Origin: Candidatus Harrisonbacteria bacterium
GTDB lineage: Bacteria; Patescibacteriota; Minisyncoccia; UBA6257; WO2-44-18
Direction: 5' to 3'
NCBI GenBank assembly: GCA_016182295.1
Contig: JACOXP010000011.1
Location: 1-35,050, forward strand
DNA: 35,050 bases
The notes beneath the pieces are model-generated. The model was not told the origin of the DNA, searched no databases, and was given only the letters and a program-made list of their open reading frames with translations. Position numbers and translations under genes: made by a program. The stretch's first letter is position 1; every line of letters starts with the position of its first letter. Positions 24,581 to 33,364 of this stretch are shown here, piece by piece.

Positions 24581-26371
24581 ATGTTCAAACTCGTTTCTAA
24601 TTTCAAGCCAAAAGGCGATCAGCCCCAAGCCATCGAAAAGCTTGTTGAAGGAATCGAAGCCGGTCACAAAAACCAGGTTCTTTTGGGCGTTACCGGATCC
24701 GGTAAAACTTTTACGATGGCTTCGGTCATCGAAAAGATCGGCTTGCCAACTTTAATTGTTTCGCCCAACAAAACTCTTGCCGCCCAGCTTTATCAGGAGT
24801 TTAAGCAATTTTTTCCCAACAACGCCGTCCATTATTTCGTTTCTTATTATGACTACTATCAACCCGAGGCCTTTATTCCCCAAACTAATACCTACATTCA
24901 AAAAGACGCGCGCATCAACCAAGAAATTGACAAGCTGCGGCACGCGGCGATTCAAAGCGTTTTGAGCCGCAAAGATACGATTGTCATCGCTTCGGTTTCC
25001 TGCATTTACGGCATCGGCGACCCAACCGAATATCAAAAAGCTAGATTTGAATTGAAAACCGGCCAGAATATTTCACTGAAGGATTTAGAACGGACTTTGA
25101 TTTTTCTTCAATACGAACGCACCGGAAAATTTCCCCTGCTTGGCCAATTTAGGATTTTGAAAACGGCAATCGAAATTTATCTTGTTACCGGAGAATTGAT
25201 TCACTTAGAATTGGCGGGAAAGCGGATCAAGTTTATAAAAAAGGTTGATCCCAAAACAAAAGCCGCTGAAGAAATAACCTCCGTAAAAATTTTCCCGGCC
25301 AAATTTTGGGTAACGCCCCAGCAAAAATTAAAATTGGCGCTTAAAAATATTAAAGCTGAAATGGATGACCGCGTTGAAGAACTGCAATCGGCCGGAAAAT
25401 TTCTTGAAGCCGATCGTCTGGAAAAACGCACTAAATTCGACTTGGAAATGCTTGCCAAAAAAGGTTATATCAACGGCATCGAAAATTATTCCCGTCATTT
25501 GAGTTTCCGCGAGCTAGGCGAACCGCCAATGACGCTTTTGGATTATTTCCCGCGACCGTTTCTTTTGTTTATCGATGAATCGCATATCGCCATTCCCCAG
25601 CTTCAAGGAATGGAGCACGGTGATCGCCAGCGTAAACAAACCTTGGTGGAATACGGTTTCCGTTTGCCTTCGGCGTTGGATAACCGCCCGCTAAAATTCG
25701 GCGAATTCTCCGAAAGGATCGGCCAGGTGATTTGCGTTTCGGCCACTCCCGGCCTTCATGAAATAGACAACTCCAACCAAATAGTCGAACAATTGGTCCG
25801 GCCGACTGGCATTTTGGATCCGCAAATAGAAATCCGATCGGCAAAAAACCAGGTCAAAGACCTGGTGGGAGAAATTAAAAATCGGGTGGAAGCGGATGAG
25901 CGAGTTTTGGCGCTAACGCTGACTAAGCGTTCGGCTGAAGATCTTACCGAATATCTTTTGAATCAGCGGATTAAAGCGCAATATCTTCATTCGGAAATAA
26001 AAACTTTGAAACGGCCGGAAGTTTTGCAAGCGCTTCGCCGAGGGGATGTGGACGTTGTTGTCGGAATCAATTTGCTTCGCGAGGGTTTGGATTTGCCGGA
26101 GGTAAGTTTGGTGGCGATTTTAGACGCCGATCGGGAGGGGTTTTTGCGAAATTATCGCGGCCTAATTCAGATGGCCGGCCGAGCGGCGCGCTCGATCAAT
26201 GGAAAAGTAATTCTCTACGCCGACTTGCTGACCAATTCCATTAAAAAAACAATGGCGGAAACTTTGCGCCGCAGGAAAATTCAGGAAGCTTTCAACAAAA
26301 AAATCGGCGTCGTGCCGAGGGCCATTAAAAAAGAAATACTCGAGCCGATTTTGGCAAGAGGCGAGGAGTAG
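24581..26371 (+). CDS. uvrB: excinuclease ABC subunit B lacking the C-terminal UVR domain
   Basis: GVTGSGKTFTMASVI, YYDYYQPEAFIPQTNTYIQKD, GIENYSRHL, NLLREGLDLPEVSLVAILDADREGFLR. Confidence 0.94.
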   Translation: MFKLVSNFKPKGDQPQAIEKLVEGIEAGHKNQVLLGVTGSGKTFTMASVIEKIGLPTLIVSPNKTLAAQLYQEFKQFFPNNAVHYFVSYYDYYQPEAFIPQTNTYIQKDARINQEIDKLRHAAIQSVLSRKDTIVIASVSCIYGIGDPTEYQKARFELKTGQNISLKDLERTLIFLQYERTGKFPLLGQFRILKTAIEIYLVTGELIHLELAGKRIKFIKKVDPKTKAAEEITSVKIFPAKFWVTPQQKLKLALKNIKAEMDDRVEELQSAGKFLEADRLEKRTKFDLEMLAKKGYINGIENYSRHLSFRELGEPPMTLLDYFPRPFLLFIDESHIAIPQLQGMEHGDRQRKQTLVEYGFRLPSALDNRPLKFGEFSERIGQVICVSATPGLHEIDNSNQIVEQLVRPTGILDPQIEIRSAKNQVKDLVGEIKNRVEADERVLALTLTKRSAEDLTEYLLNQRIKAQYLHSEIKTLKRPEVLQALRRGDVDVVVGINLLREGLDLPEVSLVAILDADREGFLRNYRGLIQMAGRAARSINGKVILYADLLTNSIKKTMAETLRRRKIQEAFNKKIGVVPRAIKKEILEPILARGEE

Positions 26372-26377
26372 TTAGAC

Positions 26378-26632
26378 GAGCCAACTCGCCTTTTCTCGTC
26401 AGCGCTATTTCTCGCTTCGAGCATAAATCTTTCGCCTCGCTATAGACCTCGTTTCACTCGGCCGCTCGGCTCACCTCGCCCCGATGGCCATCGGGGCTCT
26501 CGTCCGCCTTTTGGGCGGACTCGGGCTTCGACTCGAAAAAGGTATCTTGAACGCTGACTCCGAAAAGGCGGGTTGGCTCAAAGCTATCGCAAGTTTCCCG
26601 ACAAGAACTCTCGGAGACGTTTCCGAGAGTTC
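26378..26632. ncRNA. candidate structured element downstream of uvrB
   Basis: Imperfect 27/28-nt inverted repeat (26378-26404 / 26552-26579) enclosing two strong hairpins, followed by an 11-bp perfect stem (26605-26632). Confidence 0.4.
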
Positions 26633-26654
26633 TACGGCCAGGAAACTACATATA

Positions 26655-26685
26655 AAAAAGCCCCCGATGCTATTAACATCGGGGG
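26655..26685 (-). terminator. intrinsic terminator
   Basis: Minus CCCCCGATGTTAATAGCATCGGGGGCTTTTTT. Confidence 0.85.
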
Positions 26686-26707
26686 TTACTACGGAGCACG
26701 GATGTCC

Positions 26708-27073
26708 CTAGTTTTCGGAGTTGGCCCTCTCTGCCCTCAACCGCTCTGCGAGCTGATCCAGCGGGTTGGGCGCGGCGATGGTTGTGATCGGTACCGAAAC
26801 GGTCTTGGGTTTCCGCGTTCGCACCAACGGCATCTGGAGCAAATGGGCCTTCGAAGCCAGCTTTTCCGCTTCCACGCGGCGAAAAATCGACATCCAGCCA
26901 TATTTCGCTGCCCACTCGGCGGCCGCGGCGCTTCCGCTCGAATGGTAGATGCGGCGGATCTTTTTCTCCGCCAACTGCTCCCCGAAGAAACGGGAATAGT
27001 TCCGTTTCTGCTTTTGCTGCTGTTTTTGTTTCCGTTGCTGCTCTTTTTTCCTGTCGTTTCCTCTTCGAGCCAC
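26708..27073 (-). CDS. small basic Q-rich hypothetical protein, probable GTG start
   Basis: AAGGAGAAAGAC-GTG then ARRGNDRKKEQQRKQKQQQKQKRNYSRFFGEQ. Confidence 0.6.
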   Translation of the reverse strand: MARRGNDRKKEQQRKQKQQQKQKRNYSRFFGEQLAEKKIRRIYHSSGSAAAAEWAAKYGWMSIFRRVEAEKLASKAHLLQMPLVRTRKPKTVSVPITTIAAPNPLDQLAERLRAERANSEN

Positions 27074-27157
27074 GTCTTTCTCCTTAAAAATTATATGGCA
27101 AAGTACTGAAACTGATGTTATTATAGACGAATCGGAATTATTTGTCAATTCTTCTAA

Positions 27158-27796
27158 ATGATTGGCGTTGCTTCTAAAAAAGACTTTCTGTTGGTATCAA
27201 TCATCGGCATCATCTTCGGCGCTTTTGCCATACCAATTCTTGAAAATATCAATCCCTCCGGATGGAGGCTTACTTTTGTCAGCGCTGCGATTCTCATCGG
27301 CGGTTTTTTTATTTTCGCCAATTTCGCCATTTTTATCGCCGGCCTTATCGGAAAAAAAATCCCATCGCTTTTTCAATTTGCCAAATACGCCGCCACTGGC
27401 GCGATGAATTCTTTCACCGATCTCGGCCTTTTCAATTGGCTAACAATGATATTTCAAATTTTCTCCGGTCCGCTGATTATCGTCATCAATACAATATCTT
27501 TTTCAATTGCCGTTACTAACTCTTATTTTTGGAATAATCTTTGGGCTTTTAAAAGAGAGGGCGGGAAATTGAGCATCGCCGAATTCGGCAAATTTTTGGG
27601 CGTGACCATAGGCGGAGTCATTCTTAATAATCTTATCGTTTATGTGGTAACGACTGTTATCGGTGCTCCCGACGAAGTTACTCCCCAGCTTTGGGAAAAT
27701 GCCGCCAAGCTTTTCGGAGTGCCAGTGGCAATTATGTGGAATTTCTTCGGGTATAAGTATTTTGTCTTTAAATTGCCTCTTGCAAAAAATCTCTAA
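27158..27796 (+). CDS. GtrA-like membrane protein
   Basis: FAKYAATGAMNSFTDLGLFNWL, SYFWNNLWAFKR, MWNFFGYKYFVF. Confidence 0.85.
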   Translation: MIGVASKKDFLLVSIIGIIFGAFAIPILENINPSGWRLTFVSAAILIGGFFIFANFAIFIAGLIGKKIPSLFQFAKYAATGAMNSFTDLGLFNWLTMIFQIFSGPLIIVINTISFSIAVTNSYFWNNLWAFKREGGKLSIAEFGKFLGVTIGGVILNNLIVYVVTTVIGAPDEVTPQLWENAAKLFGVPVAIMWNFFGYKYFVFKLPLAKNL

Positions 27797-27830
27797 ACTC
27801 TATACCCTATACCCTATACCCTAATCATTT

Positions 27831-28082
27831 ATGCCAGTAAGCAGATCAGCTAAAAAAGCGTTGAGGCAAACAGTTCGCCGCCGGGCGAAAAATTTAAGCG
27901 TTAAAAAAACGCTTTCGGAAACGGTAAAAAAGTACAAAAAATCTCCTTCAGCGGAGCTTTTGGCGGCAGTTTATCAAAAGCTTGATAAGGCCGCGAAAGT
28001 TAACGTCATTAAAAAAAATAAAGCGGCTAGGTTAAAATCGCGTCTGTCAAAGCTTCTGGGTACTCGAGTTTCCCGCTCTTAA
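27831..28082 (+). CDS. rpsT: 30S ribosomal protein S20
   Basis: MPVSRSAKKALRQTVRRRAKNLSVKKT..KAAKVNVIKKNKAARLKSRLSKLL. Confidence 0.92.
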   Translation: MPVSRSAKKALRQTVRRRAKNLSVKKTLSETVKKYKKSPSAELLAAVYQKLDKAAKVNVIKKNKAARLKSRLSKLLGTRVSRS

Positions 28083-28794
28083 TGGCCGCGTCATAGTCGG
28101 CCATTTTTGATTTGGCCGCCGGAGTTCTAGCGGAAGCGGCCAGCATGTTGAAAATCATCGCTGGTTCTTCTTTTTCAAGCAGAATGCTCAAAGCGGCAAG
28201 ATCTCTGTTGCGAGCTCGTTCAATAAGTCCAAAAAAATTATAAGGGCTTCCGGGATTATCAAAAGCTCCGCCGAGAGCCAACCTATCAAGCTCGGTAACA
28301 AGCCCCCAGCTGTTGCCCGCGTAACCGGCGGCAATAGCTCTTAAAACATTGTCGTTAAAATTCAACTTGCGGTCAGCGGCTTCTTTTTTTACAAACTCTA
28401 AAAATCCCGCCGGGGAAAGATTTTCAAAACTTTGCGCTTTAATGTCTTTTTTGGAAAGCGGTTTTATTTCTTTGGGAAGTTTTTTAACGGAAGAAATCAC
28501 CAGGGTCAACGATTTCGATTCGGCGGCCAATTCCAAAATCGGATTGATAGCCGCGGGTTCAATTTCGTTAACGTCATAAAGGATTCCGAATTTTGAACTG
28601 TCAAAAAGCGACTGGGCGGTGGAAAAATCTTTAAGTCGGGAAAATTCTTCCTCTTCCGATAAATAAAACCGCGCCACCGAAAGATCGGAATGTTTTTCCC
28701 TGTATTTCGCCAGAATTTCTTTTAACTTTTCCTGCCGCCGATAATCATCGGGGCCGTAAAGATAGATAATCATGCCTTTTGACACTTCGGGCAA
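28027..28794 (-). CDS. holA: DNA polymerase III subunit delta
   Basis: MIIYLYGPDDYRRQEKLKEIL..., convergent with rpsT. Confidence 0.85.
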   Translation of the reverse strand: MPEVSKGMIIYLYGPDDYRRQEKLKEILAKYREKHSDLSVARFYLSEEEEFSRLKDFSTAQSLFDSSKFGILYDVNEIEPAAINPILELAAESKSLTLVISSVKKLPKEIKPLSKKDIKAQSFENLSPAGFLEFVKKEAADRKLNFNDNVLRAIAAGYAGNSWGLVTELDRLALGGAFDNPGSPYNFFGLIERARNRDLAALSILLEKEEPAMIFNMLAASARTPAAKSKMADYDAAIKSGKLEYPEALTDAILT

Positions 28795-29678
28795 AAATGC
28801 GCCGACCTCCCGCCCATTTTAACACGCTTGATTTTGGTTTTGCAGCGAGCGCAAGGTTCATCTTCTCTCTGATAAACCAAACGGACATTGCCGTATTTTC
28901 CCTTCAGGCCGGCAGTGTCGCGAAAATCGCTGGTGGAGGTGCCGCGAAGTTTCAAGGCGCGAGGCAAAATTTTATGAATCGCCTGCCAAATTCCTTTTAA
29001 CTCTTTCTCGGAAAGTTTCTTTGCCGGTTTGAAGGGATGGACCTTTGCCGCCCATAAAATATCGTTGGCATAAATGTTGCCAATTCCGGCAATCACTTCT
29101 TGATCCATTAAAACTTGGTAGATTTTCCGATTATTGGACTTTATTAACTTTACAAACTGCACGAACTTTAAACTCGGGTCCAACGCGTCCGGACCGAGGT
29201 TTTTTAATTCCGGCAAATTTTCAATTTGCTCAACTGGACCGGCAATGGCTTTGGCAAATTTCCGCAAATCGGAAAGCGCCAGCATTTTTCCATTATCTAA
29301 ATATAAAATTAAATGAACGTAACTATTATAAGGATCGGAAATCGCGGCTGGCGGTTCTACCGGTTTTGCTTTTTTGCCTTCGATTTTCCATTTGCCAACA
29401 AGCATGTGCCCGGTCATTTTTTGGTGAATTAAAAGCAGTTTATCGTGGGAAAGATAGATTAAGATATTTTTACCTTTCCGGCGGGCTTTGGCAATTTTTT
29501 CGCCTTTTAAAAATTTCTCAAATTCAGCCACATGCTTATGAGCCACTTTTTTCTTGCTTTGGTCCAGCGGATCTTTAATAATTTTCGGCCAGTCGAACCA
29601 AACGCCGGTAATCCGGCGTCCTAAAACTTTCTTATTAAGGTCGTTAACGACCGTCTGGACTTCTGGAAGTTCCGGCAT
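28770..29678 (-). CDS. mutM: formamidopyrimidine-DNA glycosylase
   Basis: MPELPEVQTVVNDL, GIGNIYANDILW, C-terminal CARCKTKIKRVKMGGRSAHFCPKCQ. Confidence 0.96.
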   Translation of the reverse strand: MPELPEVQTVVNDLNKKVLGRRITGVWFDWPKIIKDPLDQSKKKVAHKHVAEFEKFLKGEKIAKARRKGKNILIYLSHDKLLLIHQKMTGHMLVGKWKIEGKKAKPVEPPAAISDPYNSYVHLILYLDNGKMLALSDLRKFAKAIAGPVEQIENLPELKNLGPDALDPSLKFVQFVKLIKSNNRKIYQVLMDQEVIAGIGNIYANDILWAAKVHPFKPAKKLSEKELKGIWQAIHKILPRALKLRGTSTSDFRDTAGLKGKYGNVRLVYQREDEPCARCKTKIKRVKMGGRSAHFCPKCQKA

Positions 29679-29684
29679 TGGACA

Positions 29685-30389
29685 TCACTTGGGCATCGGG
29701 AATAAGAGGTAAAAAGTTGTCCCTTTTCCCAATTCCGATTCTACCCAAACCTTTCCTCCGTGTTTTTTTATTATCTCTTTTACTAAATACAAACCAAGAC
29801 CGCTTCCTTTAACCTTGCCTGATTGAGGCGTTTCCACCCGATAAAACTTGTTAAAAAGTTTTTTAATTTCGTTCTTGGGTATGCCTATGCCGGTATCGGA
29901 AACAGTCGCTAAAAACTCTCCCCTTTTTTCGTTGGCTTGCACCTTAATGGACACGCGACCGCCCGGCCTGTTGTATTTAATAGCGTTGTCGATCAGGTTA
30001 AAAAAGACGATTTCAAGTTTTCGCGCATCGCCATTGATAACTGCCTGCTCGCCATCTGGCGATTCAAGAAAAAGTTGGACGTTATAAGTTTTGGCGATAA
30101 ATTCCGTGTCTTCAATAACCGTTCGGAGAAGTCCGATCAAATCCATCGTCTCCAGCTGGTAATCGAAAATCCCTGATTCCATTTTGGCAAGATTTAAAAC
30201 ATCGTCTACTAAACGAGAAAGGTGCTCGCTGGTCTTAACGCCCATTTTTACCAAATTGTCGCGCTCTTCCGGAGTCGGATTTTTTTTAAGATTTTCAAAA
30301 ACCCACCTAACGGCGGTTAATGGAGCGCGCATTTGATGGACCAGCGCGGCGATATCATCAATAGTTATTTTTTTCTTAAATCCAAACAT
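29685..30389 (-). CDS. soluble sensor histidine kinase (HisKA + HATPase)
   Basis: HQMRAPLTAVRWVFENL, NLIDNAIKYNRPGG, DTGIGIPKNEIKKLF, GSGLGLYLVKEI. Confidence 0.93.
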   Translation of the reverse strand: MFGFKKKITIDDIAALVHQMRAPLTAVRWVFENLKKNPTPEERDNLVKMGVKTSEHLSRLVDDVLNLAKMESGIFDYQLETMDLIGLLRTVIEDTEFIAKTYNVQLFLESPDGEQAVINGDARKLEIVFFNLIDNAIKYNRPGGRVSIKVQANEKRGEFLATVSDTGIGIPKNEIKKLFNKFYRVETPQSGKVKGSGLGLYLVKEIIKKHGGKVWVESELGKGTTFYLLFPMPK

Positions 30390-30399
30390 AGCTATGGTT

Positions 30400-31746
30400 T
30401 TACAATTCCGACCAATTTTTTCCGGATCCGCCCGCCACTTTTAACGGGACGGCCAATTGATAGGCGTTCTCCATTTCCGATTTTATAACCGAAATGGCTT
30501 CTTTCAGAATATCATCGGTGATTTCAAATACCAACTCGTCGTGAATCGTCAAAAGCATCCTCGCTTTTCCGGCAGGCCACTTTTTCTTTTTGAAAGCGGC
30601 GGTGATTTTAATCATGGCGATTTTAATGATATCCGCGGCCAATCCCTGAATGGGCATGTTGATCGCGACCCGTTCCGCTTCCGCTGCCAAGAAACGACGG
30701 TCGGAAAGAATATTGGGCAAAAGGCGTCGGCGGCCATTGAGATTTTCCACATAGCCGACCCGTCTCGCTTTTTGAATGGTTTTTTCCTGCCAGCGCTTGA
30801 TATCGGCAAAATCGCTGAAATATTCTTTTATAAATTCTTGCGCTTTTTCGCGCGGCAAACCGCTGGTTTTGGCAAAAGCGTCGGCGCCCATTCCGTAAAT
30901 CACGCCGAAGTTTAAAGTTTTGGCAACGTTGCGCATTTCGGGCGTGACCTTTTCCAATGCTGTATTGAAAACGTTCGCGGCCGTCATTTTATGAATATCT
31001 TCGTCGTTTTTAAAAGCGGAGGTCATTTTGGGATCGCCGGAAACCGTCGCCAAAACACGAAGCTCAATCTGGGAATAATCGAAAGCAACCAGCGAAAATC
31101 CTTTATCGGCGATAAAAGCTCGCCGAACTTTTTCGCCCCATTCTCCGATAATCGGAATGTTTTGCAGATTTGGAGTTTGCGAGCTTAATCTGCCGGTGCC
31201 AGTGCCGGTCTGCACAAAGGTTGTGTGCAGCCGATTATTTTTATCGGCAAGCTCTTGAAACGGATCTATGTAAGTGGATTTTATTTTAAACAATTCTCGA
31301 TATTTCAAAATTGGCCCAATGACTGGATGGCGGTCTTTGATCGTCGAGAGGGATTCGGCATCGGTTGAGCGAAGGCCGGTTTTGGTCTTACGGACGCCGC
31401 TATCTTCAATTTTTAAGCGATCAAAAAGCACTTCCGACAATTGTTTCGGGGAGTTTAAATTAAACTCACCGTTGGCAAGCTTGTATATTTTCTTAACTAA
31501 TTCCGAAATTTCTTTTTCCAAAGCTTTTGAAAGTTTCGCAAGATAATCCAAATCAACCTTGATGCCGATTTCTTTCATCTCTTCAAGAATCGGCGCCAGC
31601 GGCAACTCAATTTCCTCAAAAATTTTCATCAGCCCGTTTTCTTCCAGCTTCTTTTCCAAAAAATCCCAATCGGTAGACAATTCCAATTGCTTATCAGGGT
31701 CAATCAGCCACTGCGCCAATTCTATTTTTTTAGCTTTAAAATTCAT
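30400..31746 (-). CDS. polA: DNA polymerase I, polymerase domain (separate ORF)
   Basis: SSQTPNLQNIPI, DYSQIELRVLA, NFGVIYGMGADAFAKTSGL, TIHDELVFEI. Confidence 0.93.
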   Translation of the reverse strand: MNFKAKKIELAQWLIDPDKQLELSTDWDFLEKKLEENGLMKIFEEIELPLAPILEEMKEIGIKVDLDYLAKLSKALEKEISELVKKIYKLANGEFNLNSPKQLSEVLFDRLKIEDSGVRKTKTGLRSTDAESLSTIKDRHPVIGPILKYRELFKIKSTYIDPFQELADKNNRLHTTFVQTGTGTGRLSSQTPNLQNIPIIGEWGEKVRRAFIADKGFSLVAFDYSQIELRVLATVSGDPKMTSAFKNDEDIHKMTAANVFNTALEKVTPEMRNVAKTLNFGVIYGMGADAFAKTSGLPREKAQEFIKEYFSDFADIKRWQEKTIQKARRVGYVENLNGRRRLLPNILSDRRFLAAEAERVAINMPIQGLAADIIKIAMIKITAAFKKKKWPAGKARMLLTIHDELVFEITDDILKEAISVIKSEMENAYQLAVPLKVAGGSGKNWSEL

Positions 31747-32627
31747 TTCTCCAAACGTTCAACTAAACTTTTAAAACCGAGTTTTGTAAATTCCTGTTTC
31801 AGCAATTCTTTATTAAGCGGCGGGGTTTTTATTTCGCCAAGATTTTCGATTTTTACGGAAGCGTCGCGGCGCATGGTAGCGAGCCGTTTTGATAAAAGAG
31901 CGATTTTTTCTTTGTTTTCGAGTTTTTTTACAATTGATTTGTTGGTGTTGATTGCTAAATCCTCGAAAACTTTTTCCACTGTTTCATATTCTTTTAAAAG
32001 GGCACTCGCGGTTTTAGGGCCAATGCCGGCAACGCCGGGAATATTATCGGAAACGTCCCCGACAAATCCTTTGTAATCCGGGAGTTGAATTGGTTTGATC
32101 CCGTATTTTTTCTCAACCGCCGCCTCATCGTAAATAACCGTTTCGGTAACGCCGGTCTTTAAAAATTGGACAACTACTTTCTCGCCTTCAACGAGTTGAA
32201 GGTTGTCTAAGTCGCCCGACAGAATAACTACCCGCAAGTCGGGTTCGGTTTTAAATTTATCCGTGAGAGTGGCGACAATATCATCAGCTTCAAAGCCGGG
32301 AATTTCATAAGTTTTTACGCCAAACCAGCCAAAAACTTCATGAGCGATTATTATCTGCTGAACCAATTCCGACGCTGTTGGCGGCCGCTGAGCTTTGTAT
32401 TCCTTGTATTCTTCTTCACGAAAAGTTTTTTCCGGCCGGTCAAAAGCGGCGGCGATATAATCCGGACTTTGCTCGCGAATAATTTTTAAAAGCACTCCAG
32501 AAAGGCCGTAGAGGGCGTTGGTGGGTTGGCCGTTGGGAGCGGTAAATGGCGGCAAAGCGTGGAAAAAACGATGAATCAGCGAATTGGCGTCAATAAGCAA
32601 TAAAACGTTCATTTTCTTTTCTGCCAT
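31743..32627 (-). CDS. 5'-3' exonuclease (PolI N-terminal domain as separate ORF)
   Basis: LIDANSLIHRFFHALPP, GFEADDIVATL, DYKGFVGDVSDNIPGVAGIGPKTASALL. Confidence 0.93.
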   Translation of the reverse strand: MAEKKMNVLLLIDANSLIHRFFHALPPFTAPNGQPTNALYGLSGVLLKIIREQSPDYIAAAFDRPEKTFREEEYKEYKAQRPPTASELVQQIIIAHEVFGWFGVKTYEIPGFEADDIVATLTDKFKTEPDLRVVILSGDLDNLQLVEGEKVVVQFLKTGVTETVIYDEAAVEKKYGIKPIQLPDYKGFVGDVSDNIPGVAGIGPKTASALLKEYETVEKVFEDLAINTNKSIVKKLENKEKIALLSKRLATMRRDASVKIENLGEIKTPPLNKELLKQEFTKLGFKSLVERLEK

Positions 32628-33006
32628 GCCTAAAGTTTACCCAAATAGCGTCTTTCGGCAAAATTTTCCTTATTTTTTCGGCCCACTCGATAAGCAAAAT
32701 ATTTTCTGATGAATTCAAAATAGATTTAAAATTTAAAACATCTAATTCTTTCGTCGAATGAATGCGATAGACGTCAACGTGATAAAAATTTTTATATTTT
32801 CTAAATATTAAGAATGTTGGGCTGACCATTCGGCTTTTTATGCCAAGCGCTTTGGCAAACCCTTGCACGAAGGTTGTTTTTCCGGCGCCAAGCTCGCCCG
32901 TCAGAGCAATAACCCGAGCGTGTTTCTGATGCGGTTTTTCTTTAAGAATTTTTTTGGCAAGCTTAGCGGCGATTTTTTTAGTTTCTTGCGCGCTCTTGGA
33001 AATCAT
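32590..33006 (-). CDS. tsaE: tRNA threonylcarbamoyladenosine biosynthesis ATPase TsaE
   Basis: LTGELGAGKTTFVQGFAKALGI, SPTF, HVDVYRI, IEWAEKI. Confidence 0.93.
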   Translation of the reverse strand: MISKSAQETKKIAAKLAKKILKEKPHQKHARVIALTGELGAGKTTFVQGFAKALGIKSRMVSPTFLIFRKYKNFYHVDVYRIHSTKELDVLNFKSILNSSENILLIEWAEKIRKILPKDAIWVNFRHGRKENERFIAY

Positions 33007-33047
33007 GGGATTATGGTAACGTACTTTGAAAGTTGGAGGAAGTGGCA

Positions 33048-33338
33048 ATGAGCGCAGTTCTGACTTATTTTATTCCCATAGCGTTTGCTATCGTGATTTT
33101 AATATTCTTAGTTAAAAAATTCAACAAACCTCGGCCGGAAAAAGGCGAAACGGCTTCATCCGGTCCTCTTTTCACAAGTGATGCCGGACTGGAAATGATT
33201 TCCATTACATCGGCTTTATCCTCGAAAATCCGGGACCGCGCGATTCAGCACGCTCAAAAAAAAGGAATTGATTTGATCAGCAAAAGATTTATCAGAGAAA
33301 TTTATAAAGAAATCCTGGTCGAAGAATCCAGGAAGTGA
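33048..33338 (+). CDS. small single-TM hypothetical protein
   Basis: SD TTGGAGGAAGTGGCA-ATG; one hydrophobic segment then soluble helix-rich tail; terminator downstream. Confidence 0.65.
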   Translation: MSAVLTYFIPIAFAIVILIFLVKKFNKPRPEKGETASSGPLFTSDAGLEMISITSALSSKIRDRAIQHAQKKGIDLISKRFIREIYKEILVEESRK

Positions 33339-33364
33339 AAGGAGCGCCAAGCGCTCCTTTTTTA
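33338..33364. terminator. bidirectional intrinsic terminator
   Basis: AAAGGAGCGC-CAA-GCGCTCCTTTTTT. Confidence 0.85.

Noticed and set aside
29685-30389. Complete two-component system
   Set aside because: Only the kinase is present; no receiver-domain gene in the window.
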